Source of the DNA: Ferrimonas aestuarii
Lineage (GTDB): Bacteria; Pseudomonadota; Gammaproteobacteria; Enterobacterales; Shewanellaceae
Assembly: GCF_005116665.1 (NCBI RefSeq)
Contig: NZ_SWCJ01000001.1
Location: 558,001-622,000, forward strand
Direction: 5' to 3'
Length of the DNA: 64,000 nucleotides
The translations under genes were made by a program, and so were the position numbers. The first letter of the stretch is position 1, and each line of letters begins with the position of its first letter. Under the pieces are notes generated by a model. It made no database searches. It was not told where the DNA came from and saw nothing but the letters and a program-made list of their open reading frames with translations. This document shows positions 17,378 through 26,981 of this stretch, piece after piece.

Positions 17378-18415
17378 ATGCTCAACGCTAAATCTCACTT
17401 GGTTGTACTCGCCGGTACATTGCTGTTTTCTGGTTCGGCGCTTTCAGGGTTTGAAATCGATCTCGGGGACGACAAAAAGATCACCTTCGGCGGCTACATC
17501 AAGGTGGATGGCCGCTATGTGGATGGCGATATCGCCTACCGTGACTTTTGGATCGGCAATGGCACCCCCATGGAGGAAGATGCCTCTCAGTTCCGAATCT
17601 TTGCCAACGAGACCCGCTTCAACACCAAATATCAACACGGGGATCTCACCGGCTTTATCGAGATGGATTTCTACGGCGGTGGCGGTAATGAGGTGATCTC
17701 AAACTCCTACCACCCTCGAATTCGCCACGCCTTTATTCGTTATCAAGGGGTAACCGCAGGCCAAACCTGGTCGACGCTGATGAATACCAGCGCCATTCCT
17801 GAAACCGCCGATTTTGCTGGGGCGACGGTGGGATTGGCGTTCATTCGTCAAGGGCAGGTTCGTTATGAAAACGGCGGTTTTGCGGTGTCCATCGAAAACC
17901 CCGAATCATTTGGCGGCGACACCAGTAACGACGCCATCCCCGATGTGATTGCCAAATACACCTTCAAGCAGGACTGGGGCAACGTCTCGCTGGCGGGAAT
18001 TGGCCGTGAACTAAACACCAACGGCGGTGACAGCGAAACCGCTTTCGGCTTCTCGCTGGCGGGCAAAATCAATCTGTTTGATAAAGACGATTTCCGGTTT
18101 CAGGTGCATCAGGGTGAGCTTGGCCGCTACGTAGGCGTCACGGCTGCGGCGGATCTCGTCGGCGAAGAGGTGGAGACCACCACCGCCTACCTCGCAGCCT
18201 ATCGCCACTATTGGACGGATACTCTGCGCAGCACCTTCCTTTATGGCCGGGTGGAAACCGATGAAGCCGATACCGACAACAGTCAGTGGAGCGTCAACCT
18301 ATTCACCAACTTGACTACTGAATTGGCCGTGGGCTTTGAGTTTGGTGAATTTGAGATGCACAGCTCTAACGCCAGCTCCTTCTATGGCCAGTTTTCCGCA
18401 CGCTATGCCTTGTAA
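17378..18415 (+). CDS. DcaP-like outer-membrane porin
   Basis: Trimeric beta-barrel channel for small acids. The start at 17378 is chosen for its AGGGGA ribosome binding site and because it opens a normal signal peptide (LAGTLLFSGSALS), giving 345 residues. The mature N-terminus FEIDLGDDKKITFGGYIKVD, the RFNTKY and GFIEMDFYG strands, the RHAFIRYQG/AGQTWSTLM block and the terminal aromatic strand are typical of DcaP-type porins, which in Acinetobacter take up dicarboxylates and other negatively charged molecules. It is first in a run with a Liv-type ABC transporter and CoA ligases, so it probably admits the same carboxylic substrate. Confidence 0.82.
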   Translation: MLNAKSHLVVLAGTLLFSGSALSGFEIDLGDDKKITFGGYIKVDGRYVDGDIAYRDFWIGNGTPMEEDASQFRIFANETRFNTKYQHGDLTGFIEMDFYGGGGNEVISNSYHPRIRHAFIRYQGVTAGQTWSTLMNTSAIPETADFAGATVGLAFIRQGQVRYENGGFAVSIENPESFGGDTSNDAIPDVIAKYTFKQDWGNVSLAGIGRELNTNGGDSETAFGFSLAGKINLFDKDDFRFQVHQGELGRYVGVTAAADLVGEEVETTTAYLAAYRHYWTDTLRSTFLYGRVETDEADTDNSQWSVNLFTNLTTELAVGFEFGEFEMHSSNASSFYGQFSARYAL

Positions 18416-18427
18416 TCCCAACCCTTT

Positions 18428-18447
18428 GGCCGCGCAAGCGGCCTTTT
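18428..18447 (+). terminator. Hairpin with T tract between porin and ABC genes
   Basis: GGCCGC-GCAA-GCGGCC-TTTT, 12 bp after the porin stop and 46 bp before the next start. It may end most porin transcripts and let a fraction read into the transporter genes, keeping porin in excess. Confidence 0.7.
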
Positions 18448-18492
18448 CTGGGCCGACGTTGCCCGCTCGTATTGTGATTTAGGAGTGAGGGT

Positions 18493-19290
18493 ATGACCAA
18501 ACCCATTTTGCAGGTTGAACAGATCTCCCTGGCCTTTGGCGGGGTGAAAGCGCTCACCGATGTCAGTTTTGAGGTGCCCACCGGTTCGGTGTTCTCCATT
18601 ATCGGCCCTAACGGTGCCGGCAAAACCTCGATGCTCAACTGCATCTCTGGGCGCTATCGCCCCAACCAAGGTCGCATCCATTTTGATGGCCGTGATGTGA
18701 CCAAGTTAAAGCCTAATGATCGGGCCGACCTTGGCATCGGCCGTACTTTCCAAAACCTAGCGCTGTTTGGCCACATGTCAGTGCTGGACAACATCATGGT
18801 TGGCCGCCATCACCTGATGAAAAATAACTGGCTGACCGGACCGCTGTACTGGGCATCGCCTGCGCAGAAAGAGGAGCTGGCCCATCGCCGAGAGGTGGAG
18901 GAGATCATCGATTTTCTCGATATCACCCATGTGCGCAAATCCGTGGCGGGGACCCTCTCTTATGGCCTGCGCAAGCGGGTTGAGTTGGCTCGAGCCATGG
19001 CGTTAAAGCCCAAGCTGATTCTGCTGGATGAGCCGATGGCGGGCATGAACTTGGAAGAAAAGGAGGACATGGCCCGCTACATCTGCGACCTCAACGAGGA
19101 GTTTGGCATTACCGTGGTGATGATTGAGCACGACATGGGGGTGGTAATGGACATCTCCCATCAGGTGATGGTGCTGGATTTTGGCAAGAAGTTGATCACA
19201 GGTTTGCCTGAGCAGGTGATGCAGGATGAGCACGTGAAGCGCGCCTATTTAGGGTTGGAAGAGGACGACATCATGCAGGAGGCCGGCTAA
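18493..19290 (+). CDS. Branched-chain-amino-acid-type ABC transporter ATPase (LivG-like)
   Basis: Cytoplasmic ATP-binding subunit of 265 residues of the Liv/HAA family, which carries amino acids but also aromatic and short-chain carboxylates or urea. Walker A GPNGAGKTSM (about 38-47), a family-typical insert (VGRHHLMKNNWLTGPLYW), signature region LSYGLRKRVELARAM, Walker B LILLDEPMAGMN and the switch histidine in IEHDMG are visible. The ABC signature is SYGLRK rather than SGGQ, which is usual for this LivG subgroup. Its TAA stop overlaps the ATG of the following CoA ligase by one base, so the two are translationally coupled. The substrate is probably not leucine, given two CoA ligases in the operon. 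Confidence 0.85.
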   Translation: MTKPILQVEQISLAFGGVKALTDVSFEVPTGSVFSIIGPNGAGKTSMLNCISGRYRPNQGRIHFDGRDVTKLKPNDRADLGIGRTFQNLALFGHMSVLDNIMVGRHHLMKNNWLTGPLYWASPAQKEELAHRREVEEIIDFLDITHVRKSVAGTLSYGLRKRVELARAMALKPKLILLDEPMAGMNLEEKEDMARYICDLNEEFGITVVMIEHDMGVVMDISHQVMVLDFGKKLITGLPEQVMQDEHVKRAYLGLEEDDIMQEAG

Positions 19291-21260
19291 TGGAACAGCC
19301 TTGGATCGCCGCCGAAAACGGCTTTGAGATGGGCGCACTGGATACCTTTCCAAAGATATTGCGCCATAACGCCCAGCATTGGCCCGGCGAGGTGTCGATG
19401 CGAGAGAAGGAGTTTGGCATCTGGAATGAGTTCAGCTGGCTGGATTACTTCAACCGGGTGAAGTGGTTATCGCTGTCGCTGACCAAACTTGGCATCAAGG
19501 GGGAGGACACCATTGCCCTACTGGGGGACAACCGACCCGAGTGGGTATGGGGTGAAGTTGCCGCCCATGCCATGGGCTGCTACTCCCTTGGGGTTTATCA
19601 AGACTCGCTTCATGAGGAGGTGGCTTATCTGCTTAATTTAAGCGGCGCCTCTGTGGTGATCGCCGAAGATGAGGAGCAGTGCGATAAGCTGCTGGAGCTA
19701 GAAGACGCCATTCCTAGCGTCAAATACATCATCTACTGCGACCCTCGGGGCATGCGTAAGTACAGCGACTCTCGACTAATCTGCGTCGACACCCTGTATG
19801 AGATGGGCCAAGAGATCGACCGAGCCGAGCCACAGCTGTTTGATGTCATGGTGGACGCCGGCTCACCAGATAAAGTGGCCATCTACTGCACCACCTCAGG
19901 AACCACCTCCAAGCCAAAAATTGCCCTACTTAAAGGGGGCAATTTCATCAGCCACTGCAGCGCCTATCTGCGCGCTGACCCTCGCATTCCGGGAGACAAT
20001 TACGTTTCGGTGTTGCCGCTGCCGTGGATCATGGAGCAGGTCTATGCGGTGGGCCAAGCGCTGATCGCCCGCTTGGTGGTCAACTTTGTCGAAGAGCAGG
20101 AGACCATGATGGCCGACCTGCGAGAGATTGGCCCCAGCTTCGTGTTGCTGGCACCTCGGGTGTGGGAAGGGATTCTGGCAGACGTTCAAGCTCGGATGAT
20201 GGACTCCTCACCTCTTAAACAGAAGTTATTCAACTTCGCCATGGACCGAGCCCAGCAGGCGCTGGATAACGGCAAGCAGTCAACGCTGGCGGATTATCTG
20301 TTGATGAAAGCACTGCGGGACCGCTTAGGGTTTTCCTTCCTGAAATCCGCCGCCACTGGTGGCGCAGCCATGGGGCCGGATACTTTCCGATTCTTCCAAG
20401 CCATCGGCGTGCCGCTACGTCAGCTCTATGGCCAGACCGAGATGGGCGGTGCTTACACCATCCACCATGCCGAGGACGTAGATTACGACAGCGTTGGCGT
20501 GGCTTTCGACAATGCCAAGGTCAAGGTGATCAACGCCGATTCTGAAGGCTTAGGGGAGGTGGTGGCGCAGACACAAGGGATGTTCTGCGGTTATCTGGGC
20601 AATCAGGCCGCCTATGACGAAGATGTGCAAGATGGCTGGATGCACACCGGGGATGCGGGCTACTTCAAGCCTTCAGGCCATCTGGTGGTGATCGACCGAA
20701 TAAAGGATCTGGCCCACACCAGCGGCGGCATTCAGTACTCGCCTCAATACATCGAAAACAAGCTGAAGTTCTCCTCCTTCGTGGGCGAGGCGGTGGTGCT
20801 TGGTAAAGACCGGCCCTATCTGGCAGCGCTGCTGTGCATCCGCTTCAGCATCGTGGCTAAGTGGGCGGAGCAGCGAGGGCTGGCGTTTACCAACTACACC
20901 AATTTGGCAACCCTGCCTGAGGTGTACGCCAAGTTGGCCGAGGAGGTGGAGAAGGTCAATGCCAGCTTGCCATTGGCTCAGCGTATCCATCAGTTCGTGC
21001 TGCTCTACAAGGAGCTTGATGCCGACGACGGCGAACTGACCCGAACTCGCAAGGTGCGTCGCGGCGTCATTGCAGATAAGTACGGCGACATCATCGATGC
21101 CATCTACGACGGCGATGAGCAGGTGGATATCGACACTGTCATCACCTTCCAAGATGGCAGTAACTCTCGGGTTCAGACCCAACTTAAGGTGGCAACGCTG
21201 ATTGAACCGGAGGCGACCAAGGGGTCAGCTTCGCCACAGACGCAACGGAGAGCATCATGA
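19290..21260 (+). CDS. AMP-dependent long-chain-type acyl-CoA synthetase
   Basis: Activates a carboxylic acid to its CoA thioester by way of an acyl-adenylate. The 656-residue ANL-family protein has the phosphate-binding loop YCTTSGTTSKPK (about 198-209), the adenine motif GQTEMGG (about 380-386), the core motif WMHTGDAGYF (about 450) and IDRIKDLAHTSGG with the catalytic hinge. It most resembles the long-chain acyl-CoA synthetase branch, but ABC-linked members are thought to act on imported acids. It starts within the stop of the upstream ATPase gene and its own stop overlaps the next gene (ATGA), so it is embedded in the transporter operon. No membrane segment is seen. Confidence 0.87.
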   Translation: MEQPWIAAENGFEMGALDTFPKILRHNAQHWPGEVSMREKEFGIWNEFSWLDYFNRVKWLSLSLTKLGIKGEDTIALLGDNRPEWVWGEVAAHAMGCYSLGVYQDSLHEEVAYLLNLSGASVVIAEDEEQCDKLLELEDAIPSVKYIIYCDPRGMRKYSDSRLICVDTLYEMGQEIDRAEPQLFDVMVDAGSPDKVAIYCTTSGTTSKPKIALLKGGNFISHCSAYLRADPRIPGDNYVSVLPLPWIMEQVYAVGQALIARLVVNFVEEQETMMADLREIGPSFVLLAPRVWEGILADVQARMMDSSPLKQKLFNFAMDRAQQALDNGKQSTLADYLLMKALRDRLGFSFLKSAATGGAAMGPDTFRFFQAIGVPLRQLYGQTEMGGAYTIHHAEDVDYDSVGVAFDNAKVKVINADSEGLGEVVAQTQGMFCGYLGNQAAYDEDVQDGWMHTGDAGYFKPSGHLVVIDRIKDLAHTSGGIQYSPQYIENKLKFSSFVGEAVVLGKDRPYLAALLCIRFSIVAKWAEQRGLAFTNYTNLATLPEVYAKLAEEVEKVNASLPLAQRIHQFVLLYKELDADDGELTRTRKVRRGVIADKYGDIIDAIYDGDEQVDIDTVITFQDGSNSRVQTQLKVATLIEPEATKGSASPQTQRRAS

Positions 21261-22150
21261 ATTTCGAACTGCTGCTGCAACTGATCGTTAACGGCCTGAT
21301 TGTGGGCCTTCTCTATGGGGTGGTGGGCATGTGCTTCGTGCTGGTCTACAAGTCCACCCAGATCGTTAACTTTGCCCAAGGTGAGTTTTTGCTGGTGGGG
21401 GCTTGGGTGTGCTGGGCGCTGCTGGTGTATCTGCAACTGCCATTCTTTGTGGGCTTTTTAATGAGTCTCGCCTTCATGGCCCTGTTCGGGGTGGCGCTGC
21501 AGATGATTGTGCTAAGGCCGATGATTGGCGAGCCGATCATCTCGGTGATCATGGTGACTATCGGCCTGTCGATGTTCTTCCAGTCATTGACCAAGTGGAT
21601 CTTCGGTGTAGCACCGGAGAGCTATCCGGCGGTGTTTGATAACCAGAGCCTGTCAATCTTCGGCCTTAACATCGAGCTGGCGTATCTGATGAGTACGGTG
21701 ATTGCGCTGATCATCATGGTGGGTTTCTACCTGTTCTTTAAACACTCCAAACATGGACTGGCTATGCGAGCCACCGCCTTCGACCAACAGGTGGCTCAGA
21801 GCTTGGGAATTTCCGTAAAGCAGGTGTTTGCCATGAGTTGGGGCATTGCCGCTACGGTATCGGCCACCGCCGGTGTGGTGATTGGCATGGTCAACGGCGT
21901 ATCCGATTCACTGTCGGCCATCGGCATTAAGGTGTTCCCTGCGGTGATTCTGGGGGGACTTGATTCCATCGTTGGCGCCATTGTGGGCGGCATCACCATC
22001 GGCGTACTGGAAAATCTGGCGGAGTTTTTCGATAGCCAGTATCTGCATTTCGGCAACATGTATGACATTGCGCCATTTTACGTCCTGCTGATCATCCTGT
22101 GGTTTAAGCCATACGGGTTGTTCGGGACAAAAGACATTGAACGGATCTAA
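21257..22150 (+). CDS. LivH-type ABC transporter permease
   Basis: Inner-membrane permease of 297 residues with about eight hydrophobic segments, opening with LLLQLIVNGLIVGLLYGVVG as usual for LivH. The family motif around residue 155 onward (HSKHGLAMRATAFDQQVAQS) and the GGLDSIVGAIVGGITIGVLE segment are clear. It overlaps the CoA ligase stop by 4 bp (ATGA) and precedes the second permease by 10 bp. It forms the channel with the LivM-like protein. Confidence 0.87.
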   Translation: MNFELLLQLIVNGLIVGLLYGVVGMCFVLVYKSTQIVNFAQGEFLLVGAWVCWALLVYLQLPFFVGFLMSLAFMALFGVALQMIVLRPMIGEPIISVIMVTIGLSMFFQSLTKWIFGVAPESYPAVFDNQSLSIFGLNIELAYLMSTVIALIIMVGFYLFFKHSKHGLAMRATAFDQQVAQSLGISVKQVFAMSWGIAATVSATAGVVIGMVNGVSDSLSAIGIKVFPAVILGGLDSIVGAIVGGITIGVLENLAEFFDSQYLHFGNMYDIAPFYVLLIILWFKPYGLFGTKDIERI

Positions 22151-22160
22151 GGAGTAGACC

Positions 22161-23234
22161 ATGTCCAGTTTGTCTATGCGTCCCTGCGGCGACTTTCGTA
22201 CCAGCTATAAGCAGGACAACACCATCTATGAAACCAAGACCATCCGCCGTTTCGCCATAGTCGTGATTGCGCTGGCCTGCGGCGCACCTTGGGTGCTCGA
22301 TGCTTACTATTTGACGCTGTTTATTCAGATCTCCTATCTGGGAATTGCCGCCTTGGGTTTGAACATCTTGGTGGGTTTTACCGGCCAGATCTCCCTTGGT
22401 CACGGTGCGTTTTTCGGTTTTGGCGCCTTTGCCTCGGCGTGGATGAATCAAAGCTTTGGCATTCCGGTGTTTCTCTGCATTCCGTTGGCGGGCTTTCTGA
22501 CCATGGCGGTCGGCATGATGTTCGGCATGCCGGCGGCGCGGATTAAGGGGCTCTATCTGGCCATCGCCACCTTGGCGGCTCAGTTCATTATTGAGGATTT
22601 CTTCGGCCGTGCAGAATGGTTCTCCGGTGGCAGCGCCGGCTCAATGGCTGAGCCCATCAGCCTGTTTGGGCTGGTGTTCGACACCGACGAGAAGTTCTAT
22701 TTCATTGCGCTGTTTGCACTGGTGTTCATGTACATCTGGGGCTGCAACCTGATGCGCAGCCGTGACGGCCGCGCCTTCGTGGCGGTGCGAGATCACTACC
22801 TGTCAGCGGAGATCATGGGGGTGAAGCTCAATAAATATCGTTTGCTCTCCTTTGGGATCTCCTCGTTTTATGCGGGCATCGGTGGAGCCCTGTACGCCCA
22901 CTATCTGGGTTACGTCTCCGCCGAGGGCTTCACCATCTTCATGTCGGTGCAGTTTCTGGCCATGGTGATCATCGGCGGTTTGGGCTCCATCAAGGGCACC
23001 CTGATGGGCGTGGTTTTTATGGTGCTGTTGCCTGAGGCGCTGGAAGGGGGCGTTGGCCTAATGAAAGCCACCGATTGGGGCAACATCCCCATGGTGGTGG
23101 ACGGCCTGGCTTACATCAAAGAGATGGCCATTGGCCTGGTGATCATCCTGTTTCTGATCTTTGAACCTCAAGGGCTGGCGCACCGTTGGCAGCAGATCAA
23201 AAACTACTGGAAGTTTTACCCATTTTCTTACTAA
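22161..23234 (+). CDS. LivM-type ABC transporter permease
   Basis: Second permease, 357 residues, with a polar N-terminal stretch of about 30 residues before the first membrane segment. The hallmark GHGAFFGFGAFASAWM, the cytoplasmic loop RSRDGRAFVAVRDHYLSAEI that contacts the ATPases, and the GGLGSIKGTLMGVVF segment identify the LivM family. The ribosome binding site AAGGAG lies just before the ATG. It follows LivH in the same direction and is followed by the binding protein gene. Confidence 0.87.
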   Translation: MSSLSMRPCGDFRTSYKQDNTIYETKTIRRFAIVVIALACGAPWVLDAYYLTLFIQISYLGIAALGLNILVGFTGQISLGHGAFFGFGAFASAWMNQSFGIPVFLCIPLAGFLTMAVGMMFGMPAARIKGLYLAIATLAAQFIIEDFFGRAEWFSGGSAGSMAEPISLFGLVFDTDEKFYFIALFALVFMYIWGCNLMRSRDGRAFVAVRDHYLSAEIMGVKLNKYRLLSFGISSFYAGIGGALYAHYLGYVSAEGFTIFMSVQFLAMVIIGGLGSIKGTLMGVVFMVLLPEALEGGVGLMKATDWGNIPMVVDGLAYIKEMAIGLVIILFLIFEPQGLAHRWQQIKNYWKFYPFSY

Positions 23235-23351
23235 CGGGTCAGCTGTAAGGCCTAGGGCTTGAGTGCGCTGTTACTAGAGCTGTTTGCGGCGCCGAGCCTG
23301 ACTTTTATCGCAAAGGAACCGAGGCATCTGGCCTCATATAAGGAGAATTCC

Positions 23352-24605
23352 ATGTTTACGACTCGTTTAAAGACGTTAACTGCTGCCATGGCACTTACCA
23401 CCACTGCGTCGTTTGGTGTCAGTGCCGGTGAAGATTCGGTGTTTGTTGGCCATCTGGCAGACATGTCCGGGCCAACCGCCTTTGTTGGTAAGGTGTACGC
23501 CGATGGCGTTCGCGATTCACTGGCGTACATCAATGCCAACGGTGGCATTAATGGCACCAATTTGGAGTTTGAAACCATCGATTACGCCTACAAGGTGCCT
23601 CAGGCGATCGCCTCCTACAAAAAGTGGAAGTCCCGCAAGGGCATGGTGGCCATGCAGGGCTGGGGCACCGCCGATACCGAAGCGCTGATCTCCTTTGTGG
23701 CCAAGGACAAGATGCCGCTGTTCTCCGCTTCCTATTCTGGCCATTTGACCGACCCTCAGGGCAAAAACCCGAAAACCAAAAAACCGGCGCCCTATAACTT
23801 CTTCTACGGCGCATCCTACTCCGATTCGTGCCGAGGTCTGGTGCAGTGGGCCGCCGAGGATTGGAAGGCCAAAGGCAAATCGGGCAAGCCAAAATTTACC
23901 CACATCGGTGCCAACCATCCCTATCCCAATGCCCCAAAAGCCGCCTGCGCCGCCTATGCCAAGGAGCTTGGGTTTGAGGTGATGCCGCCGGTGGTGATCT
24001 CCATGAAACCTGGGGATTTTAAGGCGCAGTGCTTAACCCTTAAGAGCTCCGGCAGCAACTATGGCTACATCGGCAATTTGGGCGGCTCGGTGCTCTCGTT
24101 GGTGAAGTCTTGCAACACCGTCGGCACCGACATTCAGTTTATGTCCAACATCTGGGGCGGCGATAAGAAGGTGTTTGAGGCTGCCGGTGAGGGGATCAAA
24201 GATTACATCTTCCCAACCATGACACCGTTCTGGAGTGATGAAGCACCGGGCATGAAGCTGGTGCGTGAAGTCTCCAAGATGTCCGATCCTAGCGGCGAGC
24301 AGCCACGACTGCACCATTACATCCGTGGGGTGTGCTCTGCGTTCTTTATGAAAGAGGCGATGGAGTGGGCGAAGGACAATGGCGGCATCACCGGTGAGAA
24401 CATCAAAAAAGGCATGTATGTGAAAGACAACTGGGTGCCACAAGGACTGGAAGGGGTGTGTTTGGCCGCCAACTGGAAGGCCGACGATCACCGGGGCGTC
24501 AATCAGGTCAATATCTATAAAGGCAATTACAACAATGGCGACGTGCAGATTGAGCGTGTTAGCCAGATGACTCTGGAGCGCCGTTCCGATTGGCTGGGTT
24601 TTTGA
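23352..24605 (+). CDS. Periplasmic substrate-binding protein of the Liv-type transporter
   Basis: The ATG at 23352 follows AAGGAG at ideal spacing and opens a signal peptide (TLTAAMALTTTASFGVSAG); the upstream in-frame extension is rejected. The 417-residue protein has the two-lobed type I periplasmic binding fold: FVGHLADMSGPTAFVGKVYA near the mature N-terminus, YKVPQAIASYKKWK, and PLFSASYSGHLTDP. It captures the substrate for the LivHM permease. It is longer than LivJ/LivK (about 345 mature residues), which fits the group that binds carboxylates rather than amino acids. Ligand unknown. Confidence 0.85.
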   Translation: MFTTRLKTLTAAMALTTTASFGVSAGEDSVFVGHLADMSGPTAFVGKVYADGVRDSLAYINANGGINGTNLEFETIDYAYKVPQAIASYKKWKSRKGMVAMQGWGTADTEALISFVAKDKMPLFSASYSGHLTDPQGKNPKTKKPAPYNFFYGASYSDSCRGLVQWAAEDWKAKGKSGKPKFTHIGANHPYPNAPKAACAAYAKELGFEVMPPVVISMKPGDFKAQCLTLKSSGSNYGYIGNLGGSVLSLVKSCNTVGTDIQFMSNIWGGDKKVFEAAGEGIKDYIFPTMTPFWSDEAPGMKLVREVSKMSDPSGEQPRLHHYIRGVCSAFFMKEAMEWAKDNGGITGENIKKGMYVKDNWVPQGLEGVCLAANWKADDHRGVNQVNIYKGNYNNGDVQIERVSQMTLERRSDWLGF

Positions 24606-24631
24606 TGGAAAGTTTAAGTTAGCCACTTGTT

Positions 24632-24654
24632 GGGGCCGCTGTGCCCCTTTTTTT
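24632..24654 (+). terminator. Hairpin with T tract after the binding-protein gene
   Basis: GGGGC / GCCCC stem with a 6-base loop and seven T, 27 bp after the stop. Being inside the operon, it probably limits read-through to the last two genes. Confidence 0.7.
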
Positions 24655-24708
24655 CAGTTTCCTCCGCTTTGTCGTTACCAAGGCGATTATAGATAACAGG
24701 GAGTTAGT

Positions 24709-25524
<816 letters not shown>

Positions 25525-25533
25525 GAGGGTGGA

Positions 25534-26757
25534 ATGAGCGCTTTTGTTGAATACTACTTTGACCATCTCGAAACCCAGCCCAATGATGAGCGAGAAGCCA
25601 ATCTGTTTGAGCAGCTTCCCCATCTGTTAACCCACGTGGCCCAGACTAGCCCCTATTATCGACAGGCACTCGCTGGCATTGAGTTTGGCGGCATCTCCAA
25701 CCGTCAGGCACTGACGCAGTTGCCGGTGCTGAGAAAGTCGGATCTGATGTCGCTGCAAACCGATGATTCGGTGTTGGCTGGGATTGAGCCTAGCTTTGAC
25801 GAGATAGACCGCCTGTTTGTCTCCCCTGGGCCAATTTGTGAGCCGGAGAGCAATCAGGAGGATTGGTGGAGGATGGGACGGGCGTTTCATGCTGCCGGTT
25901 TCGAAGCTGGGGATCGGGTGCAAAACTGCTTTTCCTATCACATGACCCCCGGCGGATTGATGATGGACTCAGGCGCAAGAGCCTGCGGCTGCGTGGTCAT
26001 TCCTGCAGGCCCTGGCAGTACTGAGCAGCAGTTGGCGGTTAATGCTCGGCTGCGGCCTCGAGGCTATTGCGGCACGCCGTCGTTTCTAAAGATCCTTATT
26101 GATAAAGCCAAAGCCTGCGGCCAGAGCTTGTCGTTTGAGGTGGCACTGGTCAGTGGTGAAGCGGTGACCGAGCCACTAAAACAGGCCTTTGCTGAGGCGG
26201 GCATTCGGGTGCATCAAGCCTACGCCACCGCCGATCTTGGTCTTATCGCCTATGAAAGTGAGCCGGGGCAGGGATTGGTGGTTGCCGAACATATTCTGGT
26301 GGAGGTATTGCGCCCAGGCAGCGGCGAGCCGGTGGCCGAGGGGGAAGTTGGTGAAGTGGTGGTCACCAATTTTAATTTGGAGTATCCGCTGATTCGCTTT
26401 GCAACTGGGGATCTGTCTTCGGTTCTGCCGCAAGCGAGCCTGTGTGGCCGCACCAATGTTCGCCTTCGAGGCTGGCAGGGCAGGGCGGATCAAAGCACTA
26501 AGGTTAAAGGGCTATTTGTGCATCCGCAGCAGCTTGAACAGATAAGGCGTCGTCATCCCGAGCTGACTAAGCTTCGCCTGATTGTTACCCATGAAGGTGG
26601 CAACGATAAGATGCTGCTTAGGTGCCAGCACTCGGGGGCTGGATTTGATGCCAGCGCCATTGCCGAGACGCTCAAGGCCGTAACTAAGTTGTCTGGTGAG
26701 GTGATAAGCACCACCGATATTGCCGATGATGGCGTGGTAATTGAGGACAGACGTTAG
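25534..26757 (+). CDS. Phenylacetate-CoA-ligase-family protein (PaaK-like) with altered phosphate loop
   Basis: A 407-residue protein of the PaaK branch of adenylate-forming enzymes, 9 bp after the LivF gene and last in the operon. It shows the N-terminal LLTHVAQTSPYYRQAL helix, the FSYHMTPGGLMMDSGARACG and VIPAGPGSTEQQL segments, a Y-x-T-A-D-L-G motif where PaaK has its adenine site (YATADLGLIAYE), and the GDLSSVLP/CGRTNVRLRGWQGRADQ C-terminal part. The usual Ser/Thr/Gly-rich phosphate loop is replaced by FVSPGPICEPES. It may still activate an aromatic or short acid, or may have a changed reaction. Confidence 0.78.
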   Translation: MSAFVEYYFDHLETQPNDEREANLFEQLPHLLTHVAQTSPYYRQALAGIEFGGISNRQALTQLPVLRKSDLMSLQTDDSVLAGIEPSFDEIDRLFVSPGPICEPESNQEDWWRMGRAFHAAGFEAGDRVQNCFSYHMTPGGLMMDSGARACGCVVIPAGPGSTEQQLAVNARLRPRGYCGTPSFLKILIDKAKACGQSLSFEVALVSGEAVTEPLKQAFAEAGIRVHQAYATADLGLIAYESEPGQGLVVAEHILVEVLRPGSGEPVAEGEVGEVVVTNFNLEYPLIRFATGDLSSVLPQASLCGRTNVRLRGWQGRADQSTKVKGLFVHPQQLEQIRRRHPELTKLRLIVTHEGGNDKMLLRCQHSGAGFDASAIAETLKAVTKLSGEVISTTDIADDGVVIEDRR

Positions 26758-26798
26758 CTGTAGCGGCTATTGTGACGTTGACCTACATCTGACACAGA

Positions 26799-26821
26799 AA
26801 GCGAGGCAATGCCTCGCTTTT
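26799..26821 (+). terminator. Terminator of the porin/ABC/ligase operon
   Basis: Stem AAGCGAGGC / GCCTCGCTT with loop AAT and a short T run, 42 bp after the last ligase gene. Confidence 0.85.
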
Positions 26822-26981
26822 GTGCAGTTAGCTGCAATATTTATGCTTAGTTGGTTCTGTTGTGGATATATAGCTGTGAAAAATCGCAAATGTGTCGATA
26901 TCTCTCTGGATTATTTTTTTCTATTTGATTAGCTTAATCAGATAGATACGAAAATAAATCACCAATCATTAAGGGAAGTCA

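Noticed and set aside
19290-21260. Assignment of the ligase as acetyl-CoA synthetase (acs) because of CrbS/R
   Set aside because: Length and motifs fit the long-chain acyl-CoA synthetase branch better than Acs.
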